64,000 nt of DNA from Conexibacter sp. CPCC 206217 (GCF_030646165.1 NZ_JAUTDO010000011.1:1-64000), one strand, 5' to 3'. Shown: positions 8,082-17,147, counted from the first letter of the stretch. The notes: generated from the sequence alone by a model not told the origin. Numbers and translations: made by a program.

Positions 8082-8870
8082 GTGAGGCTTGAGGGCCGCC
8101 GGTACCTCATCACCGGCGTCCTGACGAAGGACTCGATCGCCTTCTCCACAGCGGAGCAGCTGCAGTCGATGGGGGCGGAGATCGTCCTCACCGGCTTCGG
8201 CCGCGCCAAGCGCCTGACCGATCGCGTCGCGGGCAAGCTCGCGACGCCGGTCGAGGTGCTGGAGTTGGACGTCAACAACGCCGCGGACTACCCGCCGCTC
8301 GTCGCCGCGCTGGACGAGAAGTGGGGCGGCGTGCTCGACGGCGTCCTGCACGCGGTCGCGTTCGCGCCCGAGGACGCGTTGGGCGGCAACTTCCTGCAGA
8401 CGCCGGCCGACTCGGCGCTGACGGCGTTCCAGACGAGCGCCTTCTCGCTGAAGGAGCTGGGCCGCGCGCTGCGCCCGCTGCTGGTGAGAGCCGAGGGCGG
8501 CGGCGCGATCGTCGGGCTCGACTTCGACGCCACGGTCGCCTGGCCGATCTACGACTGGATGGGCGTCGCGAAGGCGGCGCTGGAGTCGACCGCGCGCTAC
8601 CTCGCGCGCGACCTCGGCCCCGACGGCATCCGCGTCAACCTCGTCTCGGCCGGTCCGCTGAAGACGGTTGCGGCGGGCGGCATCCCGGGCTTCCAGACGC
8701 TCGCCGACGCGTGGGGCAAGCAGGCCCCGCTCGGCTGGGACGTGACCGACCCCGAGCCGGTCGCGAGAACGGTCTGCTTCCTGCTGTCGGACTGGGCCCG
8801 CGCCATCTCCGGCGAGATCGTCCACGTCGACGGCGGCTTCCACGCGATGGGGACCGCGCTGAATCCCTGA
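8082..8870 (+). CDS. fabI: Enoyl-ACP reductase, InhA/FabI type
   Basis: 262 residues. It reduces trans-2-enoyl-ACP with NADH, the last step of the FAS-II cycle. The FabI-type catalytic pair is Tyr about 157 and Lys about 164 (IYDWMGVAKAAL); the N-terminal TGVLTKDSIA dinucleotide loop matches InhA. GTG start after GGAGG. It is separated from the carboxyltransferase by 78 nt holding a hairpin, unlike the overlapping genes upstream, so it may be expressed at a different level. Confidence 0.93.
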   Translation: MRLEGRRYLITGVLTKDSIAFSTAEQLQSMGAEIVLTGFGRAKRLTDRVAGKLATPVEVLELDVNNAADYPPLVAALDEKWGGVLDGVLHAVAFAPEDALGGNFLQTPADSALTAFQTSAFSLKELGRALRPLLVRAEGGGAIVGLDFDATVAWPIYDWMGVAKAALESTARYLARDLGPDGIRVNLVSAGPLKTVAAGGIPGFQTLADAWGKQAPLGWDVTDPEPVARTVCFLLSDWARAISGEIVHVDGGFHAMGTALNP

Positions 8871-9119
8871 GCGGTGCCGAGGAGCGGCGGCATTCCTCTA
8901 CGCATCATCAGGATGACACCGGAGATCGCGCGGGCTGCGGCGCGTCATCGCGGACGCGGGATCAGTCTCGCCGACGGCTTTGCGATCGCCACGGCGCAGG
9001 CCAACACGGCGGCGGCCGCGGCGACGGAAGGAATCCGGTGTGACGTGCGCGGTTGTCGTGCGTGCGTCGCGCCGGGGGAGGAAGATCGCTCGTGCGCAAC
9101 ATTCCGAAGGAGGGATCGC

Positions 9120-9488
9120 ATGAGCACTGCCGCATCGGACCAGCTCGACATGGGCGCGCTGAAGCAGGCGATCGAGGGTCGTGATGCCGCCGCGCAGGCC
9201 GCGATGTTCGCGCCGGACGCGACCGTCACGATGATCGACCACGAGCATTCGCCGAGCAATCCGCAGCGCCTCGCGGGCATCGACGCGATCCGAGCGATGC
9301 TGGACGACGTCTACTCGCGCGACATGACCCACGAGGTCACCCACGCCGTCGGCGGCCCCGGCGGCGCCGCCTACACGATCGCCTGCCGCTATGCCGACGG
9401 CATGCGCGTCGAGGTCGCGGCGGTGCTGGACGTCAGAGACGGCCACATCACCCACATGGAGGGCGTGCAGGCCTGGGATCCGGCGTAG
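9120..9488 (+). CDS. SnoaL/NTF2-like protein
   Basis: 122 residues. The pattern (helical start, VTMIDHEHSP, RLAGIDAIRAMLDDVY, late strands with RVEVAAVLDVRDGHITHMEG) fits the NTF2-like SnoaL fold, used by isomerases, hydrolases and many orphan proteins. AAGGAGGG precedes ATG 9120, so longer upstream starts are unlikely. No specific reaction is proposed. Confidence 0.7.
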   Translation: MSTAASDQLDMGALKQAIEGRDAAAQAAMFAPDATVTMIDHEHSPSNPQRLAGIDAIRAMLDDVYSRDMTHEVTHAVGGPGGAAYTIACRYADGMRVEVAAVLDVRDGHITHMEGVQAWDPA

Positions 9489-9502
9489 GCGGCTCACGGG
9501 CG

Positions 9503-9530
9503 CGCGCGGCCGCACGGGAGCGGCCGCGCG
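9503..9530. terminator. Bidirectional terminator hairpin
   Basis: CGCGCGGCCGC (9503-9513) and GCGGCCGCGCG (9520-9530) form an 11-bp perfect stem with a 6-nt loop, placed between two convergent genes that end at 9488 and 9555. Confidence 0.6.
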
Positions 9531-9554
9531 GCCGCACGGGAACGGCGCTGCAGC

Positions 9555-10610
9555 TCAGGGATCGCTGAACGGCTGCAGCGGGACGCCGTGGGTGTGCTCG
9601 CGCATGCCCAGCTCGTAGGTCGCGCCGCCGGCGACGGTCAACTCCAGCGGCGGCAGTTCGCGGCGGGCGATGCGGATGCGCATGTCGGCGATCGCGCAGT
9701 GGGCGGTGTCGTGCTGCGGACCGGCGGGGTCGCTGTAGATCCAGCCGACGACGTCGCGCGGCGGCGCGCCGACCTCGATCCGCAGCGACAGGTCCTCGCC
9801 GCCGAGCCACAGCTCGGCACGCTCGGGCGTCTCGTCGACGCGCGTCGAGCGGATCCGGCCGATCCCGCCGAGGCGGTGACGTCTGCCGCCGAGCGAGAGG
9901 CAGCCGTTGGCGACCCACGGCGTCGTCCAGCGGCCGACTCTGATGCGACCGAGGATCACGTCGATCCAGGCGTCCGGCTGCTGCTCGAACGCGGTCCCGT
10001 GCAGCCAGATCCAGCGCTCGGCGTGCTCGGCGCCCCAGTTGTGGCCGACCATCCCCGGCCAGCCGTCGAGCGTCAGCGTGCGGCCTCTCACCGTCACCGT
10101 CCCACTCACGCGCACCGCCGGCAGCAGGCTGAGCGCCTTCGTGCGCGGCAGCGGCGCCGTGTACATCCAGTCGCGCGGGAGGTAGGGGAAGGGATCCTCG
10201 CCGCCGTCGAAGCGCAGCTCCCAGCTGGCGAGTCCCGGCACCTCGCCGGACGCGCCGCCGGCGCCGATCGTCGCGTCGCCGATGCGGAGCCAGGCGGCGT
10301 CGGCGGGGTTGCGCCCGAGCGTGCCGCTCGCGTCATCGCCGGTACGCGGTGCGCCGTCGCCGTGCGGCGCGACGGTGCGGCCGCTTCCGAGCGCCTCCGG
10401 CGGAGGGCTGACCTTCGCGGCATGCGGCCCGTCGGCGTCGAACAGCGTCGCCCACAGCGAGCCGACCGGCGCCTCGCCGGGACGCTTGTGGATCGTGTAG
10501 CGCAGCCACACCGCCTCGCGCCCGGTCGCGTCGCCGGCCTTCAGGTAGAAGCTCTCGTAGTGGCCCTTCGCCAGCGGGACGAGGGGGTAGCGCGGATCAG
10601 CCGCCTCCAT
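9555..10610 (-). CDS. Lipocalin-like / tocopherol-cyclase-like protein
   Basis: 351 residues. The middle carries GWPGMVGHNWGAEHAERWIWLHG-like sequence, a hallmark of the AttH/tocopherol cyclase/CrtC superfamily of double lipocalin-like barrels. Its members act on hydrophobic ring or isoprenoid compounds. A substrate cannot be named. No signal peptide is visible. It stands alone on the minus strand, convergent with the SnoaL-like gene. Confidence 0.65.
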   Translation of the reverse strand: MEAADPRYPLVPLAKGHYESFYLKAGDATGREAVWLRYTIHKRPGEAPVGSLWATLFDADGPHAAKVSPPPEALGSGRTVAPHGDGAPRTGDDASGTLGRNPADAAWLRIGDATIGAGGASGEVPGLASWELRFDGGEDPFPYLPRDWMYTAPLPRTKALSLLPAVRVSGTVTVRGRTLTLDGWPGMVGHNWGAEHAERWIWLHGTAFEQQPDAWIDVILGRIRVGRWTTPWVANGCLSLGGRRHRLGGIGRIRSTRVDETPERAELWLGGEDLSLRIEVGAPPRDVVGWIYSDPAGPQHDTAHCAIADMRIRIARRELPPLELTVAGGATYELGMREHTHGVPLQPFSDP

Positions 10611-10721
10611 CGTGGCGACGCTACCAGCGCGGGCGCGGGGCGCGAGCCGATCACGCGGCGACGACGATCCGCGACGGCGGCGATCGCTGCGACCGCTGGT
10701 GCGACCGCGCCGCCCGTCCGC

Positions 10722-11201
10722 TCAGCCGATCGACCGCTCCGCGCGTGTCGCGAGCGCGATCCGGTCGACGCCCGCGGCGGCGAGTGCGCGCGGCACGGTG
10801 CCGACGTCGGCGCGCAGGACGCCGAGCAGCACGTGCGTCGCGCCGATGCGGCGGTCGCCGCGCGCGACGGCGATCCGCACGGCGCGCTCCATCGCGCGCT
10901 TGGACGAGGCGGCGAAGCCGGGCTTGCGTCGCGGCACGGGCGGGCGGGCGGGCAGTTCGAAGTCGCCGATCGTGACACCGGCGGCAGCGAGGCTCAGCTC
11001 CTGCTCGCGCTCCAACGCGGCGAGGAGACCGCTCGAGTGGAGCCCTTCGTCGGACAGCAGTCTGGCCGTCGGCGTATTCGGATCGGCGGCGATCGCCAGC
11101 AGCATGTGCTCGGCTTCGAGCGTCGGCGAGCCGAGCGCCTCGGCCTGCTCGTGCGCGCGTGTGACGATGACGCGGGCGTCTCTTGCGAAGCGTTCGAACA
11201 T
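10722..11201 (-). CDS. Clp-N (Clp repeat) domain protein without ATPase
   Basis: 159 residues, with two Clp repeats: ARDARVIVTRAHEQAEALGSP-like at the start, with EHMLLAIA, then a second unit with IGATHVLLGVL. These are the substrate or adaptor-binding modules of ClpA/ClpC, here without the AAA+ part. It may be an adaptor or a sequestering protein for Clp. The start overlaps the stop of the HTH gene by one base (TGATG), a common actinobacterial pairing. Confidence 0.78.
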   Translation of the reverse strand: MFERFARDARVIVTRAHEQAEALGSPTLEAEHMLLAIAADPNTPTARLLSDEGLHSSGLLAALEREQELSLAAAGVTIGDFELPARPPVPRRKPGFAASSKRAMERAVRIAVARGDRRIGATHVLLGVLRADVGTVPRALAAAGVDRIALATRAERSIG

Positions 11202-11431
11202 CAGCGCCTCCTGGGGGCGAGGCCGGTGTCGGCCAGTCGTCGTGCGTGCTTCTTGTGGACCGCCTGACGCGTCACGCCAAGCGCCTCGGAGATCTGCTCC
11301 CAGGTCCAGCCGAGCGCCAGGGCGCGCTCCACCGAGGCGTCCTCGAGGCGATCGGCGAGCCGCCGCAATGCGAGTGCGGCGGCGAGTCCGTCGGCGGGAT
11401 CAGGGGGAAGGTCGGGTGGGGCGTCGATCAT
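11201..11431 (-). CDS. Small HTH regulator paired with Clp-N protein
   Basis: 76 residues. An HTH (WTWEQISEALGVTRQAVHKKHARR) fills the C-terminal half. It is the first gene of a two-gene operon with the Clp-N protein. A 7-bp inverted repeat lies in its promoter region, so autoregulation is plausible. Start ATG 11431 follows no strong ribosome site; a near-leaderless transcript is possible. Confidence 0.72.
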   Translation of the reverse strand: MIDAPPDLPPDPADGLAAALALRRLADRLEDASVERALALGWTWEQISEALGVTRQAVHKKHARRLADTGLAPRRR

Positions 11432-11445
11432 CGCTAGCAACTGTA

Positions 11446-11470
11446 GTTGACAGGTATACGCTGTGTCAAC
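11446..11470. promoter_or_regulatory. Inverted repeat with -35-like TTGACA
   Basis: GTTGACA (11446-11452) and TGTCAAC (11464-11470) flank 11 nt. Read on the minus strand, the outer arm gives TTGACA 17 nt before CTACAG, a possible promoter for the HTH/Clp-N operon. The symmetry suggests that a dimeric regulator, perhaps the HTH protein itself, binds here. Confidence 0.5.
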
Positions 11471-11578
11471 CTGGGTTGCGAGCCGGCGATTGCGCAACCT
11501 CACCGGCGCGCGTCCGTTCTTACTTGTCGAGCGCTCAGATCGATTCAACTCACTCACTCGAACCACAGGGGAATTCAG

Positions 11579-12094
11579 ATGAAAGCCATCCTCGCCTTGG
11601 GCGCGGCCGCTCTCGCATGCCTCGTGCTCGCCGCGACCGTCGCAGCATCCGTCGTCACGCGCAGCGATCATCGCAGCGACGAGAACGCGGCTGCGCGTGT
11701 GCTGTACGACTGCGCCAGCAGCCGCACCGGCCTGCTGCAGCACACCTACTCCGTGCGCGTGCTGCGGATCGCGCAGCGTCACATCCGCGGCGATGTGGCC
11801 GAGTACACCGGCTGCACCGAAGCGGTCAGGTTCGCGCTGCGCGGGCCGCACGGGACGATCGTCGCGGGCGTCAAGCGCAGCCGTCGCGGCGGCCTCGCCG
11901 CCGGCAGAATCGCGCTGCTGGACCTGCGCGGTCGCAAGGTCGACGTGCTGAGAGTCCGCCGCGGCGAGCGCGCCCTCTTCGCCGTCGCCCCCGGTCGCTA
12001 CCGCCTGCGCGCCGACGGCCGCAGAGCATGCACCGTCAACGTACGCTCGTCGGCCTGGCGGACGGCGAGCGTGAACGTGATCTGCCGGAAGTAG
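11579..12094 (+). CDS. Exported protein of unknown function
   Basis: 171 residues. An N-terminal hydrophobic signal of about 23 residues is followed by a basic domain of beta-rich appearance with four Cys (DCAS, TGCTE, ACTV, VICRK), which could form two disulfides outside the cell. GGGG precedes the ATG. No family recognised. It diverges from the HTH/Clp-N operon. Confidence 0.6.
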   Translation: MKAILALGAAALACLVLAATVAASVVTRSDHRSDENAAARVLYDCASSRTGLLQHTYSVRVLRIAQRHIRGDVAEYTGCTEAVRFALRGPHGTIVAGVKRSRRGGLAAGRIALLDLRGRKVDVLRVRRGERALFAVAPGRYRLRADGRRACTVNVRSSAWRTASVNVICRK

Positions 12095-12125
12095 GTCGGG
12101 CGAGTGTCGATCCGGCAACGCATCA

Positions 12126-12151
12126 GCGGGCGCGTCGCACGACGCGCCCGC
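12126..12151. terminator. Bidirectional terminator hairpin
   Basis: GCGGGCGCGTCG (12126-12137) is repeated inverted as CGACGCGCCCGC (12140-12151), lying between the convergent ends of the exported-protein gene and cofE. Confidence 0.6.
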
Positions 12152-12154
12152 CGC

Positions 12155-12922
12155 TCAGCGGAACATGTCCTCGGCGGCCGGGCGCAGCAGCGCGCCGACG
12201 CCGGGGCCGTCGTCGGCCGTCACGTGCGTGGCGAGGCCGCGCAGCACGACGGCCGGCTGACGCGAGTCCTTGCCGCGCGCGAGGTCGGCCGCGGCCGCCA
12301 GTTCGTCGGCGGTCGCGATCCAGGTCGCGCGCAGTTCGCGGCCGACGCTGTCGCTGCGCCCGCGCCAGTCGTCGCTCGGCGCGACGCCGGCGATCCCGAT
12401 CGCGACGTCGACCTGGCCGTGGCGCCACGCGCGCCCGAACGAGTCGGTCACGATCACGCCGATCTGCGCGCCCGTCAGCTCGCGCAGCCGGGCGCGCAAC
12501 GCGCGCGCAGAGGCGTCGGGATCGGCCGGCAGCAGGATCAACGTCTCGGGCTCGTCGGCCGGCGCGTTGGAGGCGTCGACGCCCGCGTTGGCGCAGACGA
12601 AACCGTGGTGCGTGATGCAGATCAGCACGTTGCGCTCGGCGCGCAGCAGCTGGCGCGTCTCGTCGAGCACGACCTGCACATGGCGCGGGTCCTTGCCGCC
12701 CTGCTCGGCCGCCAGCGCGACCGCGCGCTCGGTCGGGACGACCTCGGCGAGCCTGCGCACGCGTCCCTCGGCCTTCGAGATCGCCTTGTGCGCGATCACC
12801 AGCACGTCGCCGTCGGCGAGACCGCCGAGGCCGGCGCCACCAGCAGCCGCCGCGATCAACGCCCCCAGGTCCTCACCGGCTGCGATCTCGGGCAGCCCGT
12901 CGAGCGCGACGGCGGAGAACAT
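12155..12922 (-). CDS. cofE: Coenzyme F420:gamma-L-glutamate ligase
   Basis: 255 residues. It adds gamma-linked glutamates to F420-0. The family pattern is visible: DGDVLVIAHKAISKAEGR near 40, DETRQLL near 87, ITHHGFVCANAGVDASN near 105, and VIVTDSFGRAWRHGQVDVAIG near 155. It is a stand-alone ligase, without the FMN-reductase-like extension of mycobacterial FbiB. Next to cofC and cofD on the same strand. Confidence 0.92.
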   Translation of the reverse strand: MFSAVALDGLPEIAAGEDLGALIAAAAGGAGLGGLADGDVLVIAHKAISKAEGRVRRLAEVVPTERAVALAAEQGGKDPRHVQVVLDETRQLLRAERNVLICITHHGFVCANAGVDASNAPADEPETLILLPADPDASARALRARLRELTGAQIGVIVTDSFGRAWRHGQVDVAIGIAGVAPSDDWRGRSDSVGRELRATWIATADELAAAADLARGKDSRQPAVVLRGLATHVTADDGPGVGALLRPAAEDMFR

Positions 12923-12933
12923 CTGGGGCAGGC

Positions 12934-13602
12934 CTACTTCTGGTTGGTGCGCATCAGCTGGTTCAGCATCCCGCGCGTGTGCGCGGCGCCGCCGCGGCGG
13001 GAGGCGATCAGCTCTCTGAGCGCCGCGAAGTCGTCGGGCGTGTCGACGTCGAGCGCGAGCGACTCGATCTCGGCGACCTCGACCATCACGCCGGCCTCTT
13101 CGGCGAGCGTGCGATGGCGGTGCAGCGAGTCGACGCCGTAGGACGGCGCCATCACGTCGGGCGGCTGCAGCAGCAGCGCGTTGGTGCCGCTGAGGTGACG
13201 GTCGGGGATCACGACGACGTAGCGGTCGGCGGTGCGCGGACGGCCCAGCAGCGCGTCCAGTTCGGCCGGGTCGAGCATCGGCGTGTCGCCCGCGATGCAG
13301 AGCACGCGCGTGGCGCCCAGCTCGCGCGCGTGCGCGACGCCGCGCAGCACCGCTCTGTTCTGCCCGCTCTCGGCGGGATCGTCGAGCGGGATCGCGTCGT
13401 AGCCCTCCGCGACGCGCTGCGCGCCGGGGTCGCTGCTCAGCACGAGCACTCTGTCGATGCCTCTGGTCCGCCTCAGGGCGGTCAGGACGTCGACGTACAT
13501 CGCTTCGGCCAAAGCGCGCCGCGGACCGGCTTGCAGCGCCGGCTCGAGACGGCCCTTGGCCCCGTCGAAGCGCTTGACCGGCAGGATCGCAAAGGTGGAC
13601 AT
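12934..13602 (-). CDS. cofC: 2-phospho-L-lactate / phosphoenolpyruvate guanylyltransferase
   Basis: 222 residues. It makes the GMP-activated three-carbon unit used by CofD. The nucleotidyltransferase pattern starts with LPVKRFDGAKGRL near residue 7, a CobY/MobA-like loop; IAGDTPML near 105 and a late LDVDTPDDF support it. In actinobacteria the substrate is often phosphoenolpyruvate, but that cannot be settled here. 11 nt separate it from cofE. Confidence 0.9.
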   Translation of the reverse strand: MSTFAILPVKRFDGAKGRLEPALQAGPRRALAEAMYVDVLTALRRTRGIDRVLVLSSDPGAQRVAEGYDAIPLDDPAESGQNRAVLRGVAHARELGATRVLCIAGDTPMLDPAELDALLGRPRTADRYVVVIPDRHLSGTNALLLQPPDVMAPSYGVDSLHRHRTLAEEAGVMVEVAEIESLALDVDTPDDFAALRELIASRRGGAAHTRGMLNQLMRTNQK

Positions 13603-13657
13603 CGGCGGAGAACGGTAACTCTTCGGGACGATTGACCGATCAGTGGTGTCGAACCGC

Positions 13658-14605
13658 TCAGCTCGCGAGCGATGCCGCGAACGCCAGCGTCTCGCGTGCG
13701 AGGCGCTCGCGCGAGGCGGCGTCCGACATCAGCAGATCGGCCGTCACGACGGCGATCTCGGGGGTGGACGGATCGGATTCCAGCGGCTCGTCGGCGACGA
13801 TCCCGTCGAGCACGTCGCCGTACAGCGCGGCGACCCCCGCGGCCGACAGCGGCTGCCCGGCCCAGGCCATGAACGCGGCCGTCGGCCCCTTCACGATCGC
13901 GCCGCCGACGATCGGGCTGACCGCCACGACCGGCGCCGCGGCGGCGCGCAGCGCCTCGCGGATCCCCGGCACGGCGAGGATCGGGCCGATCGACAGCAGC
14001 GGGTTCGATGGCCCGATCACGATCGCGCGCGCGGAGGCGATCGCCTCCAGCACCTCCGGCGTCGGGCGCGCCTGATCGGCGCCGCGGAACTCCAGCCCCT
14101 CGACCGGTCCCGCCGCTCTGCCGACGATCATGAACTCCTGGAACGGCCACTCGCGCCCCTGCGCGCGCACGAACGTGCGGACGGGGTCGTCGGACATCGG
14201 CAGCACGCGCGCGTTCAGCCCGAGCGCGCGCCCGAGGTCCGCGAGCGTGTCGGTCAGCCGCTCGCCCGCCGCGAGCCGGCGCGCCCGTTCGAGCCCGTAC
14301 GCGAGGTCGCGGTCGCCGAGGTTGAACCAGACCTCGACGCCCAGCTCGCGCAGGCCGTCCATCACGTGGAACGTGTCGCCGTCGAGCCCCCAGCCGCGCG
14401 CGTCGATGCGGTCCGCGATCCAGAACGTGACGAGGTCGGGATCGGGCGCGACGTGCGCGCCGTACATCTCGACGTCGTCGCCCGTGTTGGCGATCACGAC
14501 CAGCTCGCCGGGGTCCAGCACGCGTGCGAGCCCGGCGGCGAGCTTCGCGCCGCCGGTGCCGCCCGCGAGCGCGACGACGGGGCCGTCGGAGGCCACTACT
14601 GCCAC
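13658..14605 (-). CDS. cofD: 2-phospho-L-lactate transferase (F420-0 synthesis)
   Basis: 315 residues. It joins the activated lactyl unit to the deazaflavin Fo. The N-terminal ALAGGTGGAKLAAGL motif, VIANTGDDVEMYG, and IGPSNPLLSIGPIL are family signatures. It overlaps the downstream end of the NADPH:F420 oxidoreductase by 10 nt. Fo synthase (cofG/cofH) is not in the window. Confidence 0.92.
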   Translation of the reverse strand: MAVVASDGPVVALAGGTGGAKLAAGLARVLDPGELVVIANTGDDVEMYGAHVAPDPDLVTFWIADRIDARGWGLDGDTFHVMDGLRELGVEVWFNLGDRDLAYGLERARRLAAGERLTDTLADLGRALGLNARVLPMSDDPVRTFVRAQGREWPFQEFMIVGRAAGPVEGLEFRGADQARPTPEVLEAIASARAIVIGPSNPLLSIGPILAVPGIREALRAAAAPVVAVSPIVGGAIVKGPTAAFMAWAGQPLSAAGVAALYGDVLDGIVADEPLESDPSTPEIAVVTADLLMSDAASRERLARETLAFAASLAS

Positions 14606-15279
14606 GCGTCGTTCGGCAGGCCGGTGATCTTGAAGCCGGCGGTGACCTTGTTGCGGATGTTGATGCCGATCGTCAGCGCGGTCAGCGTCTCCGTGATCCG
14701 CGCCATCTCCAGGCGGCCGGCGTCGACCGGACGCAGGCCCGGCACGAGGCGGATCAGTTCGGCGACGCGGCGCTTGGCGTCTCTGTCGTCGCCGGCCACG
14801 AGCGCGTCCTCGTCGAACGCGTGGTCGAGGTCGGCGAGGTGTCTGGCGGCGACCGTGTGCAGCGCCGAGACGACCGTGACGCCGGCCGGCACCAGCTCCT
14901 GCGCCTGCTGCGCGGCGGAGCCCTGCCAGACGCTCAGCACGCGCGTCGGGCGTCCGCCGACCGCGGCCGCGAGCGGGACCGTCACGTCGAGCAGCACCGT
15001 GCCGGCTCTGAGCGCGTCTCTGAGCGATCTCAGCGTCGGCGCCTGCGACGCGAACGGGACGCTCAGCACGACGAGGTCCGACTGCGCCGCGGCGTCGGGG
15101 TTGGCGAGGCCGCTGACCTCGGCGCCGGGCACCAGCTCGCGGACTCTGTCGGCCGCCTCGGCGGCGCGGCCGGCGTCACGCGAGCCGATCACGACCGGAA
15201 CGCCGGCCTTCGCGAGGCGCAGCGCGAGGCCGAAGCCGAGGTCGCCCGTGGCGCCGACGATGGTGATGGGGGAAGGCAT
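14596..15279 (-). CDS. npdG: NADPH-dependent F420 reductase
   Basis: 227 residues. A Rossmann start (ITIVGATGDLGFGLALRL) binds NADP, GSRDAGRA follows, and the C-terminal TIGINIRNK segment is typical of F420:NADPH oxidoreductases. It passes hydride between F420 and NADP. ATG 15279 gives the normal N-terminus; an upstream in-frame ATG adds an unlikely basic leader. First gene of the F420 operon. Confidence 0.88.
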   Translation of the reverse strand: MPSPITIVGATGDLGFGLALRLAKAGVPVVIGSRDAGRAAEAADRVRELVPGAEVSGLANPDAAAQSDLVVLSVPFASQAPTLRSLRDALRAGTVLLDVTVPLAAAVGGRPTRVLSVWQGSAAQQAQELVPAGVTVVSALHTVAARHLADLDHAFDEDALVAGDDRDAKRRVAELIRLVPGLRPVDAGRLEMARITETLTALTIGINIRNKVTAGFKITGLPNDAWQ

Positions 15280-15371
15280 GGCGGCGAGTATATGAACGGG
15301 CCGCCGCGACGCTCCCCGACACGGCACCGCGCCATCCCCGTCCCGCCGCGCCGCCGCAATAGACTGGTCGC

Positions 15372-16307
15372 ATGGCTGAGCTGCCGCAGCGCGTGCGGAT
15401 CCGGGAGGTCGGACCGCGCGACGGGTTCCAGAACGAGCCGGAGACGATCGACACCTACGACAAGGTGCGGCTGATCGACCAGCTCGGCCGCAGCGGCTTC
15501 AGACGGATCGAGGTGACGAGCTTCGTGCGCCCCGACGTGATCCCGCAGCTCGCCGACGCCGCGGCGGTGCTGGAGGCGATCGACGTGCCCGACGACGTCG
15601 CGCTGTCCGTGCTGGTCCCGAACGAGCGCGGCCTCGACCGCGCGCTGGAGCACCGTGACCGCTTCCACGAGGTGTCGGTCTTCCTGTCCGCTTCGCAGAC
15701 GCACAACCGCAAGAACGTCAACCGCTCGGTCGAGGAGTCGTTGGCGGGGCTGCGTCTGGTGCTCGGTCGCGCGCGCGAGGCGGGGCTGCGCTGCGAGGCC
15801 GTGATCGCGACCGCGTTCGGCTGCCCCTACGAGGGCCGCGTGCCGCCGGAGCGCGTCGCCTCGATCGCGTCCGAGCTGCTCGACGCGGGCGCCCAGGAGA
15901 TCGGCTTCGGCGACACGACCGGGATGGCGAATCCGCGCCAGGTGCGCGAGCTGTTCCCGGCGTGGCGCTCGGCGCTCGGCGCCGAGGTCGAACTGACCGC
16001 CCACTTCCACAACACGCGCGGTCAGGGCCTCGCGAACGTGGTCGCCGCCTTGGACGCCGGCGTCGACTCGTTCGAGACGGCCTTCGGCGAACTGGGCGGC
16101 TGCCCGGTCCCGGCCGGCGCGACCGGCAACGTCGCGACCGAGGACGTCGTCTCGATGCTGGAGGAGATGGGGATCGAGACCGGGGTCGACCTGCCGGCGT
16201 TGGTCGTCGCCACCGGGATGGTGGCTGACGTCCTCGGCCGCCCGCTGGGTAGTCACGTCTCTACCGCCGGCCCGGTCGACTGGTCGCCCTCCCCGCCGGC
16301 ATCCTGA
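15372..16307 (+). CDS. mvaB: Hydroxymethylglutaryl-CoA lyase
   Basis: 311 residues of the HMGL-like TIM-barrel family. IREVGPRDGFQNE at the start supplies the catalytic Arg and the metal-binding Asp; TAHFHNTRGQGLAN holds the metal-binding His pair; GELGGCPVPAGATGNVATED holds the flexible-loop Cys. It would cleave HMG-CoA to acetoacetate and acetyl-CoA in leucine breakdown. An enoyl-CoA hydratase is convergent with it. Confidence 0.88.
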   Translation: MAELPQRVRIREVGPRDGFQNEPETIDTYDKVRLIDQLGRSGFRRIEVTSFVRPDVIPQLADAAAVLEAIDVPDDVALSVLVPNERGLDRALEHRDRFHEVSVFLSASQTHNRKNVNRSVEESLAGLRLVLGRAREAGLRCEAVIATAFGCPYEGRVPPERVASIASELLDAGAQEIGFGDTTGMANPRQVRELFPAWRSALGAEVELTAHFHNTRGQGLANVVAALDAGVDSFETAFGELGGCPVPAGATGNVATEDVVSMLEEMGIETGVDLPALVVATGMVADVLGRPLGSHVSTAGPVDWSPSPPAS

Positions 16308-16312
16308 CTCCG

Positions 16313-16359
16313 AGGAGCGGTCGTTCACTGGTCTGTGAGACCAGCAATCGACCGCTCCT
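16313..16359. terminator. Long bidirectional terminator
   Basis: The outer arms AGGAGCGGTCG (16313-16323) and CGACCGCTCCT (16349-16359) are perfect. An inner stem, CTGGTCT/AGACCAG (16328-16344), continues the hairpin. It sits exactly between two convergent genes that end at 16307 and 16368. Confidence 0.75.
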
Positions 16360-16367
16360 GCGCTCGG

Positions 16368-17147
16368 TCAGCGTCCTCTGAACGCCGGCAGCCGCTTTTC
16401 CGCCAGCGCCTTCGCGCCTTCGGCGAAGTCCTCGGACTGCGCGCACAGCTGCTGAGCGGCCACCTCGAGTTCCAGCGACGCCGCCAACGTCGGCTTCGCG
16501 ACGCTGTCGAGGACCCGCTTGGCGAGACCGACCGCGATCGGGGCGCAGGCGAGCAGTTCGTCGACCAGTGCCTGCGTCGCGTCGTCGAGCCCGTCGGCAG
16601 GTGCCACGCGCGTGACGAGACCGATCCGCTCGGCTTCGTCGGCGCCGATCAGCTTGCCGGTCATGATCAGCTCCTTCGCGCGGCCGAGGCCGACCAATGC
16701 CGGCAGCCGCGAAGAGCCGCCGACGTCCGGTATCAGCCCGACGCGCGTCTCCGGCATCCCGATCACCGCGTCCGCCGCCATCACGCGGAAGTCGGCCGCG
16801 ATCGCCAGCTCCACCGCGCCGCCGATGCAGCCGCCGTGGATCTGCACGATCACCGGCTTCGTCATCTCCTCCGCCAGGTTCCACGCGCTGATGCACTCGT
16901 GCCGGAACGCGCGCAGGTGCTCCGGCGTCTGCGCGACCGCGCCGAGCGCACCGAAGTCCATCCCGGACGAGAACATCGCGCCCGCGCCGCGGAGCACGAC
17001 GACGCGCACGTCGACCTCGTTGGCGGCGTCCTTCAGCGCGCTGCCGATCGCGAGCACCAGCTCGCCGTGCATCGCGTTGCGCTTCTCGGACCGGTTGAGG
17101 ATCAGATGACGGACCGCGCCGCGGTCCTCGATCTCGACGAGTGGCAT
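16368..17147 (-). CDS. Enoyl-CoA hydratase/isomerase family protein
   Basis: 259 residues, crotonase fold. The oxyanion-hole segments are MFSSGMDFGAL near 60 and HGGCIGGAVELAIAADFR near 105; the catalytic Glu lies in GMPETRVGLIPD near 133. Start ATG 17147 gives MPLVEIED; the longer frame adds a basic leader and is disfavoured. It may act in fatty-acid or branched-chain breakdown together with the HMG-CoA lyase; exact substrate unknown. Confidence 0.85.
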   Translation of the reverse strand: MPLVEIEDRGAVRHLILNRSEKRNAMHGELVLAIGSALKDAANEVDVRVVVLRGAGAMFSSGMDFGALGAVAQTPEHLRAFRHECISAWNLAEEMTKPVIVQIHGGCIGGAVELAIAADFRVMAADAVIGMPETRVGLIPDVGGSSRLPALVGLGRAKELIMTGKLIGADEAERIGLVTRVAPADGLDDATQALVDELLACAPIAVGLAKRVLDSVAKPTLAASLELEVAAQQLCAQSEDFAEGAKALAEKRLPAFRGR

